A stretch of 64,000 nucleotides of DNA from OLB23 sp965230965. Lineage in GTDB: Bacteria > Patescibacteriota > Microgenomatia > UBA1406 > HO2-37-13b. The stretch spans positions 248,001 through 312,000 of the forward strand of contig OZ246401.1 in assembly GCA_965230965.1 (NCBI GenBank), given 5' to 3'. Below the pieces are notes generated by a model. The model was given only the letters and a program-made list of their open reading frames with translations. It ran no database searches and was not told the origin of the DNA. Of this stretch, positions 24,129-34,100 are shown piece by piece; the first letter of the stretch is position 1, and the number at the start of each line of letters is the position of its first letter. The position numbers and the translations under genes are program-made.

Positions 24129-26341
24129 AGTCTATATCTTTTTAAGAGTAACGAATTTGAAACAACTGATAAAGATGACAAACTCATCGCAGCAGATGCA
24201 AGAATTGGATTAAGCAAATAGCCAAAAAATGGATATAAAAGTCCCATTGCCACTGGAATAAGGAGTACATTATATGCAAAGGCCCAAAAGAGGTTGAGCT
24301 TTATCGTTTGCATCGTCTTATGTGACAGTTCTATTGCCTTAACAACAGACCGTACATCTTTGCTCATAAGCGTAATATCGGCCGCTTCTATTGCAATATC
24401 TGCTCCTGTGCCCATAGCAATGCCGACATTTGCCGCTGCGAGTGCTGGTGCATCATTTATACCATCGCCAACCATAGCAACAATTTTGCCTTCTTTCTGG
24501 AGTTTTCTGATTTCTGCCTCTTTCTGATCGGGCAGGACTTCTGCAAGAACCTTCGTAATCCCTATCTGCTGAGCGATTGCCTCAGCAGTTTGTTTATTAT
24601 CTCCTGTAATCATAAAGGTCATTATTCCTTTCTTCTGTAACGCGCTCACTGCCTCTTTTGCTGTTGTTTTTATCACATCAGCAACCGCAATAAGTCCAAC
24701 AACTTTCTTATTTTGCGCAAGCATCATAACGGTTTTCCCTTCTGCTTCAAGTTGTTCAATCTGTTTGAGCATTTCTTTATATTCAATCTTTTCTTTATCC
24801 ATGAGTCGCTTATTGCCGAGAACAATGTTTTGTTTATTTACAATGCCTACAACCCCATATCCAGTCAATGCTTCGAATTGACTAACCGTCTGAGAAGTAA
24901 TCTTTTTTTTGTCTGCTTCTCTAAGTATGGCTTCAGCAAGCGAATGTTCTGAGCCTTTTTCCAAAGAAGAAGCAAGCTGAATAACCGTATTGCTATCAAT
25001 TTCTCCTACTGGCACAATGTCGGTGACTTCTGGCATACCTTGGGTAAGTGTCCCCGTTTTATCAAATACAATAGCTTGAATTTTATTCGCAGTCTCCAAA
25101 CTTTCGGCATCTTTGATCAAAATACCGTGCTCTGCCGCCTTACCTGTACCGACCATAATAGCAGTAGGTGTCGCCAGTCCCATTGCACAAGGACATGCTA
25201 TGATGAGGACGGAAATCATACTATATAGTCCATAGACCAATCCATTACTCCCACCAAAAACCAGCCAGCCAAAAAATGTTACTACTGCAATAACCAATAC
25301 TGCAGGAACAAAGTATGAAGAAATTACATCGGCCATTCTTTGAATAGGAGCTTTTGAACCTTGAGCTTCTTCAACGAGCTTAATAATATGAGCAAGCATT
25401 GTGTCAGATCCAACTTTTGAAGCCTCCATGATAAATGAACCAGATTTATTTATAGTTGCCCCAATGACATTTGACCCAACCATTTTGTCTACAGGAATAC
25501 TTTCACCCGTAACCATTGCCTCATCAATAACCGATTCCCCTTCTATAATGACACCGTCAACAGGAACCTTCTCGCCAGGTCGTACTCGTATAAGATTCCC
25601 CACAACGACCTCTTCAATTGGAATGTCTATTTCTTTACCCTCTCGCACAACCCGTGCAGTTTTTGCCTGAAGTCCAATCAACTTTTGTATTGCAGATGAT
25701 GTATGCGATTTTGCTCGTGCTTCCAAATACTTTCCTAATGTAATAAGCCCGATGACTACTACAGTAATTTCATAATAGGTATGCTCTGTGTCTATGTAAT
25801 TTTGAAGTTGAAGTTCAAAAGCAGTCAGGATGAAGCTATAGACATAAGCAACAAGCGTACCAATACCAACAAGTGTATCCATATCGGCTCGTTTATATTT
25901 AATGAAACGTACGATACCTGCTAGATAAGGCCTTCCAACAACAAACATCATATAGGTTGCTAAAAGAGGCATAAGGTGATGGAAAAATTCTTTTGTTACC
26001 TCATTAATAGGAAGGAATAACTCGACTGACATTATTAAAACGCTGATGGCAATAAAGACTACGGAAATTAATGTATGCTCTCGCAACGTGTGTTCTTCCA
26101 TTGCCATATGGTCATGTCCAGACATATCCATCTTTTGAGGTATAAGTTCATAGCCTGTCTTATGCACTGCTTCGTGGAGAAGATTTTCTTTAACATTATC
26201 AGCACAATCTACCGTTGCCTTATTTGTGGCTAGGTTAACTACAGCACTATTGACACCATCTACGCTTTTAAGCGCTTTTTCAACAACATACACACAAGAA
26301 GCACAGTGCATTCCCTTAACATCAAAAGTTTTCTTTGCCAT
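24125..26341 (-). CDS. copA: Copper-exporting P1B-type ATPase
   Basis: A 738-residue P1B-ATPase. It begins with one HMA domain (MHCASC, residues 11-16), then a Met/His-rich stretch (MDMSGHDHMAMEEH), eight predicted membrane helices with the CPC metal motif (IACPCAMGLATPTA), the actuator loop with TGES, the phosphorylation site DKTGTLTQG, and GDGINDAPALAAANVGIAMG. CPC plus the CsoR neighbour indicates Cu(I) or Ag(I) export. It follows csoR after one base and overlaps the next gene by 4 bp. Confidence 0.95.
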   Translation of the reverse strand: MAKKTFDVKGMHCASCVYVVEKALKSVDGVNSAVVNLATNKATVDCADNVKENLLHEAVHKTGYELIPQKMDMSGHDHMAMEEHTLREHTLISVVFIAISVLIMSVELFLPINEVTKEFFHHLMPLLATYMMFVVGRPYLAGIVRFIKYKRADMDTLVGIGTLVAYVYSFILTAFELQLQNYIDTEHTYYEITVVVIGLITLGKYLEARAKSHTSSAIQKLIGLQAKTARVVREGKEIDIPIEEVVVGNLIRVRPGEKVPVDGVIIEGESVIDEAMVTGESIPVDKMVGSNVIGATINKSGSFIMEASKVGSDTMLAHIIKLVEEAQGSKAPIQRMADVISSYFVPAVLVIAVVTFFGWLVFGGSNGLVYGLYSMISVLIIACPCAMGLATPTAIMVGTGKAAEHGILIKDAESLETANKIQAIVFDKTGTLTQGMPEVTDIVPVGEIDSNTVIQLASSLEKGSEHSLAEAILREADKKKITSQTVSQFEALTGYGVVGIVNKQNIVLGNKRLMDKEKIEYKEMLKQIEQLEAEGKTVMMLAQNKKVVGLIAVADVIKTTAKEAVSALQKKGIMTFMITGDNKQTAEAIAQQIGITKVLAEVLPDQKEAEIRKLQKEGKIVAMVGDGINDAPALAAANVGIAMGTGADIAIEAADITLMSKDVRSVVKAIELSHKTMQTIKLNLFWAFAYNVLLIPVAMGLLYPFFGYLLNPILASAAMSLSSLSVVSNSLLLKRYRL

Positions 26342-26342
26342 A

Positions 26343-26615
26343 TTATTGTTTCTTCTTAAAAACGTTCATAACTTCCGCAATTGCTTCGTCGCTCTTCCCT
26401 TCACGAATTGAGTCAGATACACAGCTTTTGAGATGGTTTTCCAGGATAATATTGTCAATTTCTTTTAAGGCTTTTTGGATCGCGTCGGATTGATGGAGAA
26501 TATCTACACAGTACACATCGCCTTCAACCATCTCAAGCACCTTTTTCATATGCCCCTGAGTGATTTTAAGTCTGTGCACAATTCGTTCTTTGGTGTTTTT
26601 TGGTCTATATGTCAT
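26343..26615 (-). CDS. csoR: CsoR-family copper-sensing repressor
   Basis: A 90-residue all-helical DUF156/CsoR protein (RIVHRLKITQGHMKKVLEMV). The Cu(I)-binding set is present: Cys in DVYCVDIL, and His and Cys in ENHLKSCVSD (the C-H-C pattern of true CsoR, against formaldehyde sensors such as FrmR, which have a different set). Copper binding releases it from DNA. It is first in the operon csoR-copA-SafE/cupredoxin-HMA, just below a CCCTATAGGG palindrome, so it should repress its own operon. Confidence 0.9.
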   Translation of the reverse strand: MTYRPKNTKERIVHRLKITQGHMKKVLEMVEGDVYCVDILHQSDAIQKALKEIDNIILENHLKSCVSDSIREGKSDEAIAEVMNVFKKKQ

Positions 26616-26619
26616 AAGT

Positions 26620-26663
26620 CCCCCCTATAGGGATATATTAGCAAATTAATATAGAATGTACAA
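26620..26663 (-). promoter_or_regulatory. Copper operon promoter with CsoR-type operator
   Basis: Minus strand: TTGTAC (26663-26658), 17-bp spacer, TAATAT (26640-26635), then the palindrome CCCTATAGGG (26632-26623) within a longer G/C run, overlapping the expected transcription start. Known CsoR sites have C-tract/G-tract arms around a central TA-rich part, like this. The GGGGGG run also gives a Shine-Dalgarno for csoR. Confidence 0.7.
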
Positions 26664-26686
26664 AGTGAAAGTTTTAAACTATATGT

Positions 26687-27454
26687 ATGCGAAAGAAAAA
26701 TAATAAACAAAGTCTGGCATTTATGTTCAAAATATTACTTCCACTCTTCTTCCTAGCAATCACCATTATCTTCGTCTCATCAAAAGCCATGTTTGAACAT
26801 AAATCTGATGCAGCCTATCAAGCAACAAATAACTTCATTACTAATGAACAAGGAAGGTTATCGCTTGCACAAGAGATAAAAAAAATTGTTGGAAAAGCGC
26901 CAGTGCCAATAATAGAGCAAGCTACCTGTTCTCAATTTAGATCGATATGCACTACCGAAGAAATGTGCACACAAGAAGGCGGATATAGTTCTCACACTAA
27001 ATGTAATGCTGGTGGCTCAACAGAATTAATTTGTTGCACACCACGAAAAATCATTGATGAAAACCGTGTGATATTGGAAAGCCAGTGCTCCGATGTTTTC
27101 AATGGCTCATGTACAACTAATGAGGAATGCAAAAATAACAATGGTGTAATTGCTGGGACCTGCTGGGATGGTGGCATTACCACAGTTGGTGTCTGTTGTG
27201 TAAAAAAAGATACTACTCCACCCAAGCTTGAAAAGGACCCACAGTCATGTCAGTATAGATCTGGGTACATAGGAGATCCTCGCAGAGATATTTTTTGTCG
27301 TGATTGTGCAAAATACTGCTCAACCTTTGTAAAAGATGCAAGTTTTTGTACAAATCCTGCTGGCTCTTCATATTCTCGCGGATGTTGTGATGACAACAAT
27401 TTTGATGGCAAGTGCGACGGAGGTATTGTAGGGTACTGTTGCAAGACTCAATAA
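26687..27454 (+). CDS. Secreted cysteine-rich protein with membrane anchor
   Basis: A 255-residue protein with an N-terminal membrane helix (about 10-30) and an extracytoplasmic part carrying three cysteine modules: two of about 40 residues built as C-x6-C-T-x-E-x-C ... C ... CC (SICTTEEMC ... LICC; SCTTNEEC ... GVCC) and a longer third ending GYCC. The paired terminal cysteines suggest disulfide-locked knots resembling clip-like domains. It is divergent from the copper operon and convergent with another Cys-rich gene. A TAAACT box ends 6 nt before the ATG. Function unknown. Confidence 0.55.
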   Translation: MRKKNNKQSLAFMFKILLPLFFLAITIIFVSSKAMFEHKSDAAYQATNNFITNEQGRLSLAQEIKKIVGKAPVPIIEQATCSQFRSICTTEEMCTQEGGYSSHTKCNAGGSTELICCTPRKIIDENRVILESQCSDVFNGSCTTNEECKNNNGVIAGTCWDGGITTVGVCCVKKDTTPPKLEKDPQSCQYRSGYIGDPRRDIFCRDCAKYCSTFVKDASFCTNPAGSSYSRGCCDDNNFDGKCDGGIVGYCCKTQ

Positions 27455-27459
27455 TCTAG

Positions 27460-29007
27460 TTATAATCTTGTGCCATCTATACTTTGTCTAATGACCGCTG
27501 TTGGCACTGCCTTTGTCGGCAAGTTGATGATTGGTGTAATTTCTATGCGCTCTCCATTTGGACATTCTTGAAACCAACCAGCCTTAAGTTTAATATGATC
27601 ACCTGAAGCTACATATTTATAAAAGTTGTAACTCCAAAGACTGTCCAGTTCTGTGTCATTAGGACAACATTTAAAGTAAAAGTCATCACTAGGACCGCCT
27701 GCCCCATTTTCACATTGTTTTCCATATAAGCTTCCACATACTTTGTCGCACGTCGATCTATCTTTTGCATCAATATTGATCCTAAGACACTGTTTCTTTT
27801 CTAAATATGGCGCGTTGCAAAAAGTTTTAGCTACATCCTCCCAATGAGTTTTGTCAACGCACAAACGCGAATAAAGTGGGTTGGTATTATAATCGGTTGG
27901 CGTAGGTGCTGGGATATAGCAGCTACAAGTACCACTCTCAGGCAAGAACTGACATGTGGAACCATTCCTGACACCCTGAGCTGCGCACCATGACGATTTA
28001 CTAGAATCGTCGGGGAGTTCGCCTGGTATTTTTAATGTTTCGCGTGAACCTTCTACCCAATTTAAAGTACCACCTTCGCAAACACCAGTATCTTTATTAG
28101 GTACCCCTCCGAAATCGCACGTAGCATATAAGTCTTCTAGAGTCCTCCCATCCGAACATGTGATTCGCTTCACATGATTGGCACAGTCTGGATTAGAACT
28201 ATTCATAACAAAAGGATTTTTTTTCTCCGACTCATCGTATTCAATATCGTCTGATTGCTCAGAGAGCAAGGTATTCGATGTACATACAGGGATTTTTCCG
28301 AAGCCACCACACTGATCACATGACGTTGCTCCAACATCGTTCATTGTACGATTTCGTAAACACTTACAACTAAATTTGCTCTCATCAAAACTGCAATCCT
28401 TAGTCATTTCGAATGGAATATCTCGACAAGTACATGCGTAATTCTTCCGCTGGAAACCAAGATTGTAATAATCCAGGTTACAATATGGAAGATTATTGTC
28501 TTTTCCATATTGCTGACACCTTTTGTCTGCTTCGTCTTCTGTCACATTACCGCTTTGATTATCTATGATAAATTCTTTTAAATTTCCCTTTATAGAAAGC
28601 CCTTCACAATATTTTTTTTCTGATTCATGTCGAGGATCTCTTGGAATATTTCTCGGAATTTCCACGATATCGGTAAAACGAGCATAGCCACCAACAAAGG
28701 TGTATTCTGGACATTTTGGGTTATGGCAATATTGATCCTTAAAGCATTTAGAATTTGCGCAGATTTTACCGCATGTTAACCCACCACATTCAGCATCACT
28801 TGAACATTTTTTGCCACATGAAACGCTTAAAGAATCCGTGGTCTTTGAAACAATATCTTTTGAAACAACAAACGCATCGGAATTTTTACCAAACATATTA
28901 TCTCCGATCAATATGAATGAGAGAAGTAGAATAATGATGCCAGAAAATAGAAGAAGCAATAGCAGTATACGATCCCTTTCAAGCATTCTATAGAATATAT
29001 TCTTCAT
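27460..29007 (-). CDS. Large secreted cysteine-rich protein with membrane anchor
   Basis: A 515-residue protein. One membrane helix near the N terminus (about 14-36) is followed by an external region with more than 30 cysteines in irregular clusters, for instance CGKKCSSDAECGGLTCGKIC and PNCxC-like groups; no clear repeat period. It resembles the 255-residue neighbour in general design (anchor plus disulfide-rich ectodomain), and their stops lie 5 bp apart on opposite strands. No known family recognised. Oxidative folding outside the cell would be required. Confidence 0.5.
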   Translation of the reverse strand: MKNIFYRMLERDRILLLLLLFSGIIILLLSFILIGDNMFGKNSDAFVVSKDIVSKTTDSLSVSCGKKCSSDAECGGLTCGKICANSKCFKDQYCHNPKCPEYTFVGGYARFTDIVEIPRNIPRDPRHESEKKYCEGLSIKGNLKEFIIDNQSGNVTEDEADKRCQQYGKDNNLPYCNLDYYNLGFQRKNYACTCRDIPFEMTKDCSFDESKFSCKCLRNRTMNDVGATSCDQCGGFGKIPVCTSNTLLSEQSDDIEYDESEKKNPFVMNSSNPDCANHVKRITCSDGRTLEDLYATCDFGGVPNKDTGVCEGGTLNWVEGSRETLKIPGELPDDSSKSSWCAAQGVRNGSTCQFLPESGTCSCYIPAPTPTDYNTNPLYSRLCVDKTHWEDVAKTFCNAPYLEKKQCLRINIDAKDRSTCDKVCGSLYGKQCENGAGGPSDDFYFKCCPNDTELDSLWSYNFYKYVASGDHIKLKAGWFQECPNGERIEITPIINLPTKAVPTAVIRQSIDGTRL

Positions 29008-29095
29008 TGAAAGTTAATCCGTTTTTTATCTAATATTTTCATTATACACAAGTACTGCTTTAATAAAGCCAAACTCATTTTGCTATACTTTTTTT

Positions 29096-29695
29096 ATGAG
29101 AAAAATAATTATCCTTGAATTCATGTCTCTCGACGGCGTCATACAAGCACCAGGTGGGCCCGAAGAAGATACATCGGGCGGCTTTGCATATGGCGGTTGG
29201 ACAGCCCCCTACTTCGATGAATTCGCAGGAAACGTCATGAATGAGCAGATGAAAGAGCCCTACAGTCTTCTCCTCGGCAGAAAAACATATGAAATCTGGG
29301 CGGGTTATTGGCCACAACACGCTGAAGCATGGCCGGGCATCAATACATCTACAAAATATGTTGTTTCGAGCTCTCTTTCTTCATCCAACTGGGAAAATTC
29401 AGTATTCATAAATGAAAATGTCGTTGAAGAAATAAAAAAACTTAAAAAAGAAGATGGTCCAGATCTGAAGGTCTGGGGAAGTGGAAATTTAGCACAAACA
29501 CTTCTCAAAAATGATCTTGTCGATGAGCTTTATTTAAAAATCTTCCCTGTAACACTAGGAAAAGGTAAAAAATTGTTTGGAGACGGCACAATTCCAGCGG
29601 CATTTACCTTAACAGAATCCAAAGTTTCTCCAAGTGGCGTTATATTTGCCAATTACACACGTGCTGGCGAAGTTCAAACAGGATCGTTTGAATAA
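29096..29695 (+). CDS. Dihydrofolate reductase-family protein (RibD C-terminal-like)
   Basis: A 199-residue cytoplasmic protein of the YwjB/YyaP type: the start KIIILEFMSLDGVIQAPGGP, LLLGRKTYEIWAGYW near residue 60, KVWGSGNLAQTLL near 125 (NADPH-binding glycine region) and DELYLKIFPVTLGKGKKLFG near 145 are family marks. It is probably an NADPH-dependent reductase; the substrate is not folate-specific by sequence alone. TATACT (29084-29089) ends 6 nt before the ATG. It is convergent with tatC. Confidence 0.85.
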   Translation: MRKIIILEFMSLDGVIQAPGGPEEDTSGGFAYGGWTAPYFDEFAGNVMNEQMKEPYSLLLGRKTYEIWAGYWPQHAEAWPGINTSTKYVVSSSLSSSNWENSVFINENVVEEIKKLKKEDGPDLKVWGSGNLAQTLLKNDLVDELYLKIFPVTLGKGKKLFGDGTIPAAFTLTESKVSPSGVIFANYTRAGEVQTGSFE

Positions 29696-29696
29696 A

Positions 29697-30527
29697 TCAT
29701 TCTCCACTCAAAGATAAAAGTCGATTACGAATAGGATCTAATGTGTCTAGTTCAACAGGTTTGGCTTCTTCTATCGTGTCAACTTTTTTCTTTTTTTTAT
29801 GTACGCGACTCAATATAATAGTCAACTCATATAGGGCAATAATGGGTAAAGCGAGAAGAAGATCGGCCAAAACAGAATCTATAGGGAGCAGGATTGTCAG
29901 CAAAAGAGCACCAAAGTAAAATACCTTTCTCTGTTTGCTCAGATGGCCATGATCAATAATTCCCAGGCTTGTGAGCATTAATATAACCAGTGGAAACTGG
30001 AACACAATGCCCATAAAGGTTGCCACTAAAATGACGGTGCTCATGATTTTACTAATATCCAGAATATTGCCTATGCCAAGCTCTGTAGATTTTGTCAAAA
30101 ACAGCGCGATTTGCCACTTCATGACAAAAATACCAAAAGAAAAGCCTGCTACAAATAGAAAAAATGAAAAAGGCAAGAGTCTTACAATCAATCTATACTC
30201 CTTAAACTTTAAGGCTGGTCTTAAAAACGACAATATCTGATATAAAAGTAAAGGGAACACTACCACAACTCCTGTGGCAAGGCCACAGCTTATGGAGAGA
30301 CTAATAAATTGAAAAGGTGAAGTGAACACAAGATTGACGCCCCTAAGAGAAAACAGATTAATCACAAATCTAATTATCGATTCGTAGAAGAAGAATCCAA
30401 TAAGAGATGCTGCTACGAAAACGAACGAAGTAATAATGACTCTTCTTTTTATCTCATTAAAAACAGGATAAAATTTTCGTCGAAATTCATCGAACTCAGA
30501 AGTTTCTGAAGACATAGTCGTATCCAC
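29697..30527 (-). CDS. tatC: Sec-independent translocase subunit TatC
   Basis: A 276-residue TatC with six predicted membrane helices. Typical marks: FDEFRRKFYPVFNEIKRRVI before helix 1, FTSPFQFISLSISCGLATGV at the first periplasmic loop, FPLVILMLTSLGII in the middle and LPIDSVLADLLLALPIIALYELTIIL for helices 5-6. TatC recognises twin-arginine signal peptides of folded cargo. The basic C-terminal tail is longer than usual. It follows the two TatA-type genes on the same strand, 2 bp after tatA. Confidence 0.92.
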   Translation of the reverse strand: MDTTMSSETSEFDEFRRKFYPVFNEIKRRVIITSFVFVAASLIGFFFYESIIRFVINLFSLRGVNLVFTSPFQFISLSISCGLATGVVVVFPLLLYQILSFLRPALKFKEYRLIVRLLPFSFFLFVAGFSFGIFVMKWQIALFLTKSTELGIGNILDISKIMSTVILVATFMGIVFQFPLVILMLTSLGIIDHGHLSKQRKVFYFGALLLTILLPIDSVLADLLLALPIIALYELTIILSRVHKKKKKVDTIEEAKPVELDTLDPIRNRLLSLSGE

Positions 30528-30529
30528 TT

Positions 30530-30676
30530 TTATGTGGTATCTTTAGAAGCTTTTTTAAACTCACTTATGGCTTCTCCAAGACCTTTAAAAAGTTCAGGGA
30601 TTTTTTTACCCCCAAAAAGTACTATTACTATTAAAGCAATGATTAACCATTCTGTTACACCTATTGACTGAAGCAT
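30530..30676 (-). CDS. tatA: Sec-independent translocase subunit TatA (48 aa)
   Basis: A short gene: one membrane helix (about 8-22, TEWLIIALIVIVLFGGKKIP) followed by the amphipathic helix LFKGLGEAISEFKKA, both exact hallmarks of TatA, including the Phe-Gly hinge. At 48 residues it is near the minimum, lacking the usual acidic tail. It oligomerises into the transport pore with TatC, encoded right after it. The minus-strand stop is TAA at 30530-30532. Confidence 0.92.
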   Translation of the reverse strand: MLQSIGVTEWLIIALIVIVLFGGKKIPELFKGLGEAISEFKKASKDTT

Positions 30677-30713
30677 AATCTGTATCGACACCTCCTTTCA
30701 GGCTGGCGTGTGA

Positions 30714-30890
30714 TTAGCTTTCGCCTTCTACCGCCTTATGAAATTCTTTTTTAAGATTTCTAACTTCTTTAACCGTTTCTCCACTTGTTCTGGCAATTCT
30801 TTTAACAAAACCAGCGCCAAATAGAACAAGGAGAATGACAACAATGATGCCCAGTTCCGTCGTGCTTATATTTTGGATAATATTAAACAT
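30714..30890 (-). CDS. Second TatA/TatB-type protein (58 aa)
   Basis: One membrane helix (about 10-27, LGIIVVILLVLFGAGFVKR) then a charged amphipathic helix (SGETVKEVRNLKKEFHKA). The shape and FG hinge are those of TatA/B/E, but the segment after the hinge differs from the neighbour, so the two proteins may divide A-like and B-like roles. The start at 30890 is chosen because a TTGTGT-17-TATACT promoter ends 7 nt upstream; a longer start would lie within it. First gene of the tat operon. Confidence 0.8.
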   Translation of the reverse strand: MFNIIQNISTTELGIIVVILLVLFGAGFVKRIARTSGETVKEVRNLKKEFHKAVEGES

Positions 30891-30897
30891 TGAGATC

Positions 30898-30926
30898 AGT
30901 ATAGAACTTAATTCTATAAAACACAA
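30898..30926 (-). promoter_or_regulatory. tat operon promoter
   Basis: Minus strand TTGTGT (30926-30921), 17-bp spacer, TATACT (30903-30898); ends 7 nt before ATG 30890, predicting a nearly leaderless mRNA. Confidence 0.55.
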
Positions 30927-30932
30927 GTGCCT

Positions 30933-31133
30933 TTAACCTTTCACCATAGTTGCTCCATACCAAGCCGAACCATCCCAATACTCAAGAGTTTGGGTTTCTG
31001 TATTAAAACCTATTGTTCCCCTTTTTACTCTGGTAGGCCTTTTTTCCGTTACCCAGGTAGAAATTGTGGGTACCCCAATTAACATCGACAGATCTTGTCC
31101 GAGATCAACATAGAGTGGAAAATTATTCGCCAT
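30933..31133 (-). CDS. Small protein with a fibre-type C-terminal motif
   Basis: A 66-residue protein without signal peptide. Its second half, RPTRVKRGTIGFNTETQTLEYWDGSAW, matches a motif found in phage tail-fibre and collar proteins (GTIGFNT...LEYWDG..W), and the same motif ends the 2,372-residue protein encoded just upstream. A TATAAT box lies 10 nt before the ATG. It may be a partner or capping subunit of the giant protein, or a fragment of a phage structural gene. Confidence 0.55.
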   Translation of the reverse strand: MANNFPLYVDLGQDLSMLIGVPTISTWVTEKRPTRVKRGTIGFNTETQTLEYWDGSAWYGATMVKG

Positions 31134-31181
31134 ACTACAATTTATTATAAAAGCATTAAATTGCAGAATGCAACACGTTGA

Positions 31182-34100
31182 TTACTCAATCTTCTTCATC
31201 GGTAACGTTAACCATCCTGTGCCAACTTTAATTTCAAGGCTTTGCGTTTCAGTATTAAATCCTACCGTACCTTCTTTAGATTTTTCTGGCCTTCCAATCG
31301 AATTCCATGAAGGTATATTTTGGTAATGTTTTTGTGTTGTGCTGGTTTGTAGAAATGTCTTTTCGAAAATAACAGTATTCTTATTCATTTCGGGGAACTC
31401 AGAGAATGGTGGCAACGGTGGTATTAATTCTGTTTCAGTCGTATCGCGTTCAGGTGAAGGACTGGCGGAAATTGAAATTGATCTACTCGCGACCGCACCC
31501 GCGGAAGGAGATGGGCTTATTGAGCCTACAGATGCTGATGGCGTAGCAGAAGGTGTGGATGATGGCGAAGGCGATGGTGATGTTGAAGGTGATGCCGATA
31601 ATGAAGGTGATGCAGAACCAGAAGGTGATACGGAAGGACTCTCTGAAATCGATGGCGAAATTGACGGTGAAATGCTCCCACCTACTGATGGACTTACAGA
31701 GGGACTTTCGCTAACAGAGGGCGATGCTGATCCGCTTGGTGATATTGATGGCGATTCTGACAGCGATGGGCTCACGCTTAATGACGGTGATACAGAGCTC
31801 GAAGGCGATAATGACTGACTAGCACTACCAGATGGACTGACAGATATACTTGGGCTCACTGAAAGACTTGGTGACGCAGATGCTGATGGAGACACAGAAA
31901 TTGATGGAGAAACTGATGGGCTCGCTGAGCCAGACGGACTTATCGAGTTACTTGGAGACACGCTGATGCTTGGACTTACCGAAGGTGAAATAGACGGACT
32001 CGCTGAGCCAGATGGAGAAATACTTGGAGACAAAGATGATGATGGTGATGTTGAAAGCGAAGCAGAAGATGAGGGACTTGCCGATACTGAAGGACTTGCT
32101 GATGGTGAGGCGCTAATTGAAGGACTTGCCGAACTACTCGGTGATACCGAAGGCGACGTTGACGAGCTTGGTGATACCGAGGGCGACGTTGACGATGATG
32201 GACTTGCAGACGATGAGGGCGAGACACTCGATGATGGACTTGCTGATGCAGATGGTGATACAGATGGACTTATGCTGCTGCTTGGAGAAATGCTTGGACT
32301 CACTGAACTACTCGGTGAAACAGAGGCGCTTGGTGAGATTGACGGACTTATTGATGATGACGGTGAAATTGACTGCGATGCTGATGAAGAAGGAGATATA
32401 GAGCTCGAGGGACTAATAGAAGGACTCGTTGATGACGATGGCGATATTGATGGGCTCGCTGAGCTACTTGGTGATATCGATACACTAGGTGACGTTGAGG
32501 AACTTGGACTCACAGATGTACTTGGCGACACCGACGCGGATGGTGAAATTGATGACGACGGGCTTACTGATACCGACGGTGACACTGAAGGACTTGTTGA
32601 ACTACTCGGTGAAAGAGAAGGACTTATGGAGGATGACGGCGACACAGATACCGATGGGCTTGTTGATGGTGAAACACTTGATGATGGACTAAGCGAGGGT
32701 GATACTGATGATGATGGACTAACAGACACTGATGGTGACATGGAAGGACTCGTTGAGCCTGATGGTGAGATGGATGGACTTGCACTTGAACTGGGTGATA
32801 CTGATACAGATGGCGATGCGGAGGGACTTTGACTTACACTGGGCGAGATCGATGGCGATGCTGACGAGGAAGGACTTATTGATATAGACGGTGAAACAGA
32901 TGGAGATGTCGATGAACTTGGTGAAATAGATTGACTTGACGATGATGACGGCGAAACTGATGTAGATGGTGATACAGAGGAGCTCGTTGATGTAGAAGGT
33001 GAAATAGAAGGACTTGTTGATGACGATGGTGACGTTGAAACCGATGGACTTGTTGATGGTGATGTCGATGATGATGGTGATATCGATGGACTCGTCGATG
33101 AACTCGGTGAGATAGATACCGATGGTGAGATCGATGGTGAGGTGCTTACAGAAGGACTTGCCGACGGCGAGGTTGATGACGATGGACTAATTGATGTCGA
33201 TGGTGAGACTGATGTTGACGGCGAAATGCTCGAAGATGGCGAAATACTCGATGAAGGCGACACAGATATCGACGGACTTATCGAGGGGCTCGCTGATGAC
33301 GACGGTGAAATTGATGGACTTGTTGATGAGCTCGGTGAAATAGATGCCGAAGGAGAAATTGACGGGCTCGTTGATGACGAAGGCGATATTGAGGGGCTCG
33401 CTGAGCTACTTGGCGAGGTCGATACCGATGGTGATGTTGAAGCTGATGGACTAACCGACACGGAAGGTGATATTGATGAACTTGGAGAAATTGAAACTGA
33501 CGGTGATATGGATGGCGATGCTGACGAACTTGGCGACACCGAAGGACTAACCGAAGACGATGGTGATATGGATGTTGACGGCGAAACCGAAGGAGACAAC
33601 GATGACGATGGACTAATAGACGGCGAGGTCGATGATGAAGGGCTCGTTGATGACGATGGTGAAACTGACGGACTAACCGAAGACGATGGTGATAGTGAAG
33701 GAGAAACTGACACTGATGGACTTATCGAGGCACTAGGTGATATTGAGGGGCTTTGACTTGAGCTTGGCGAGATCGATGGACTCGTCGATGAACTCGGTGA
33801 GATAGATACTGATGGTGAAATTGATGGACTTGTTGATGCGGATGGACTTGTTGACGGCGAGATTGATGTAGAAGGACTAATTGATGTTGAGGGTGAAATA
33901 CTTACTGAGGGAGAAATCGACACTGAAGGTGAAATCGATATCGATGGCGAAACTGATACCGAAGGACTTATTGATGGTGAAGACGATGAACTGGGCGAAA
34001 CAGAGGATGAGGTTGACGATGAGGGCGATACAGAGATCGATGGACTGATTGAAGGTGACGTACTCACGGATGGACTGATTGAAGGTGAAGCTGATGCGGA

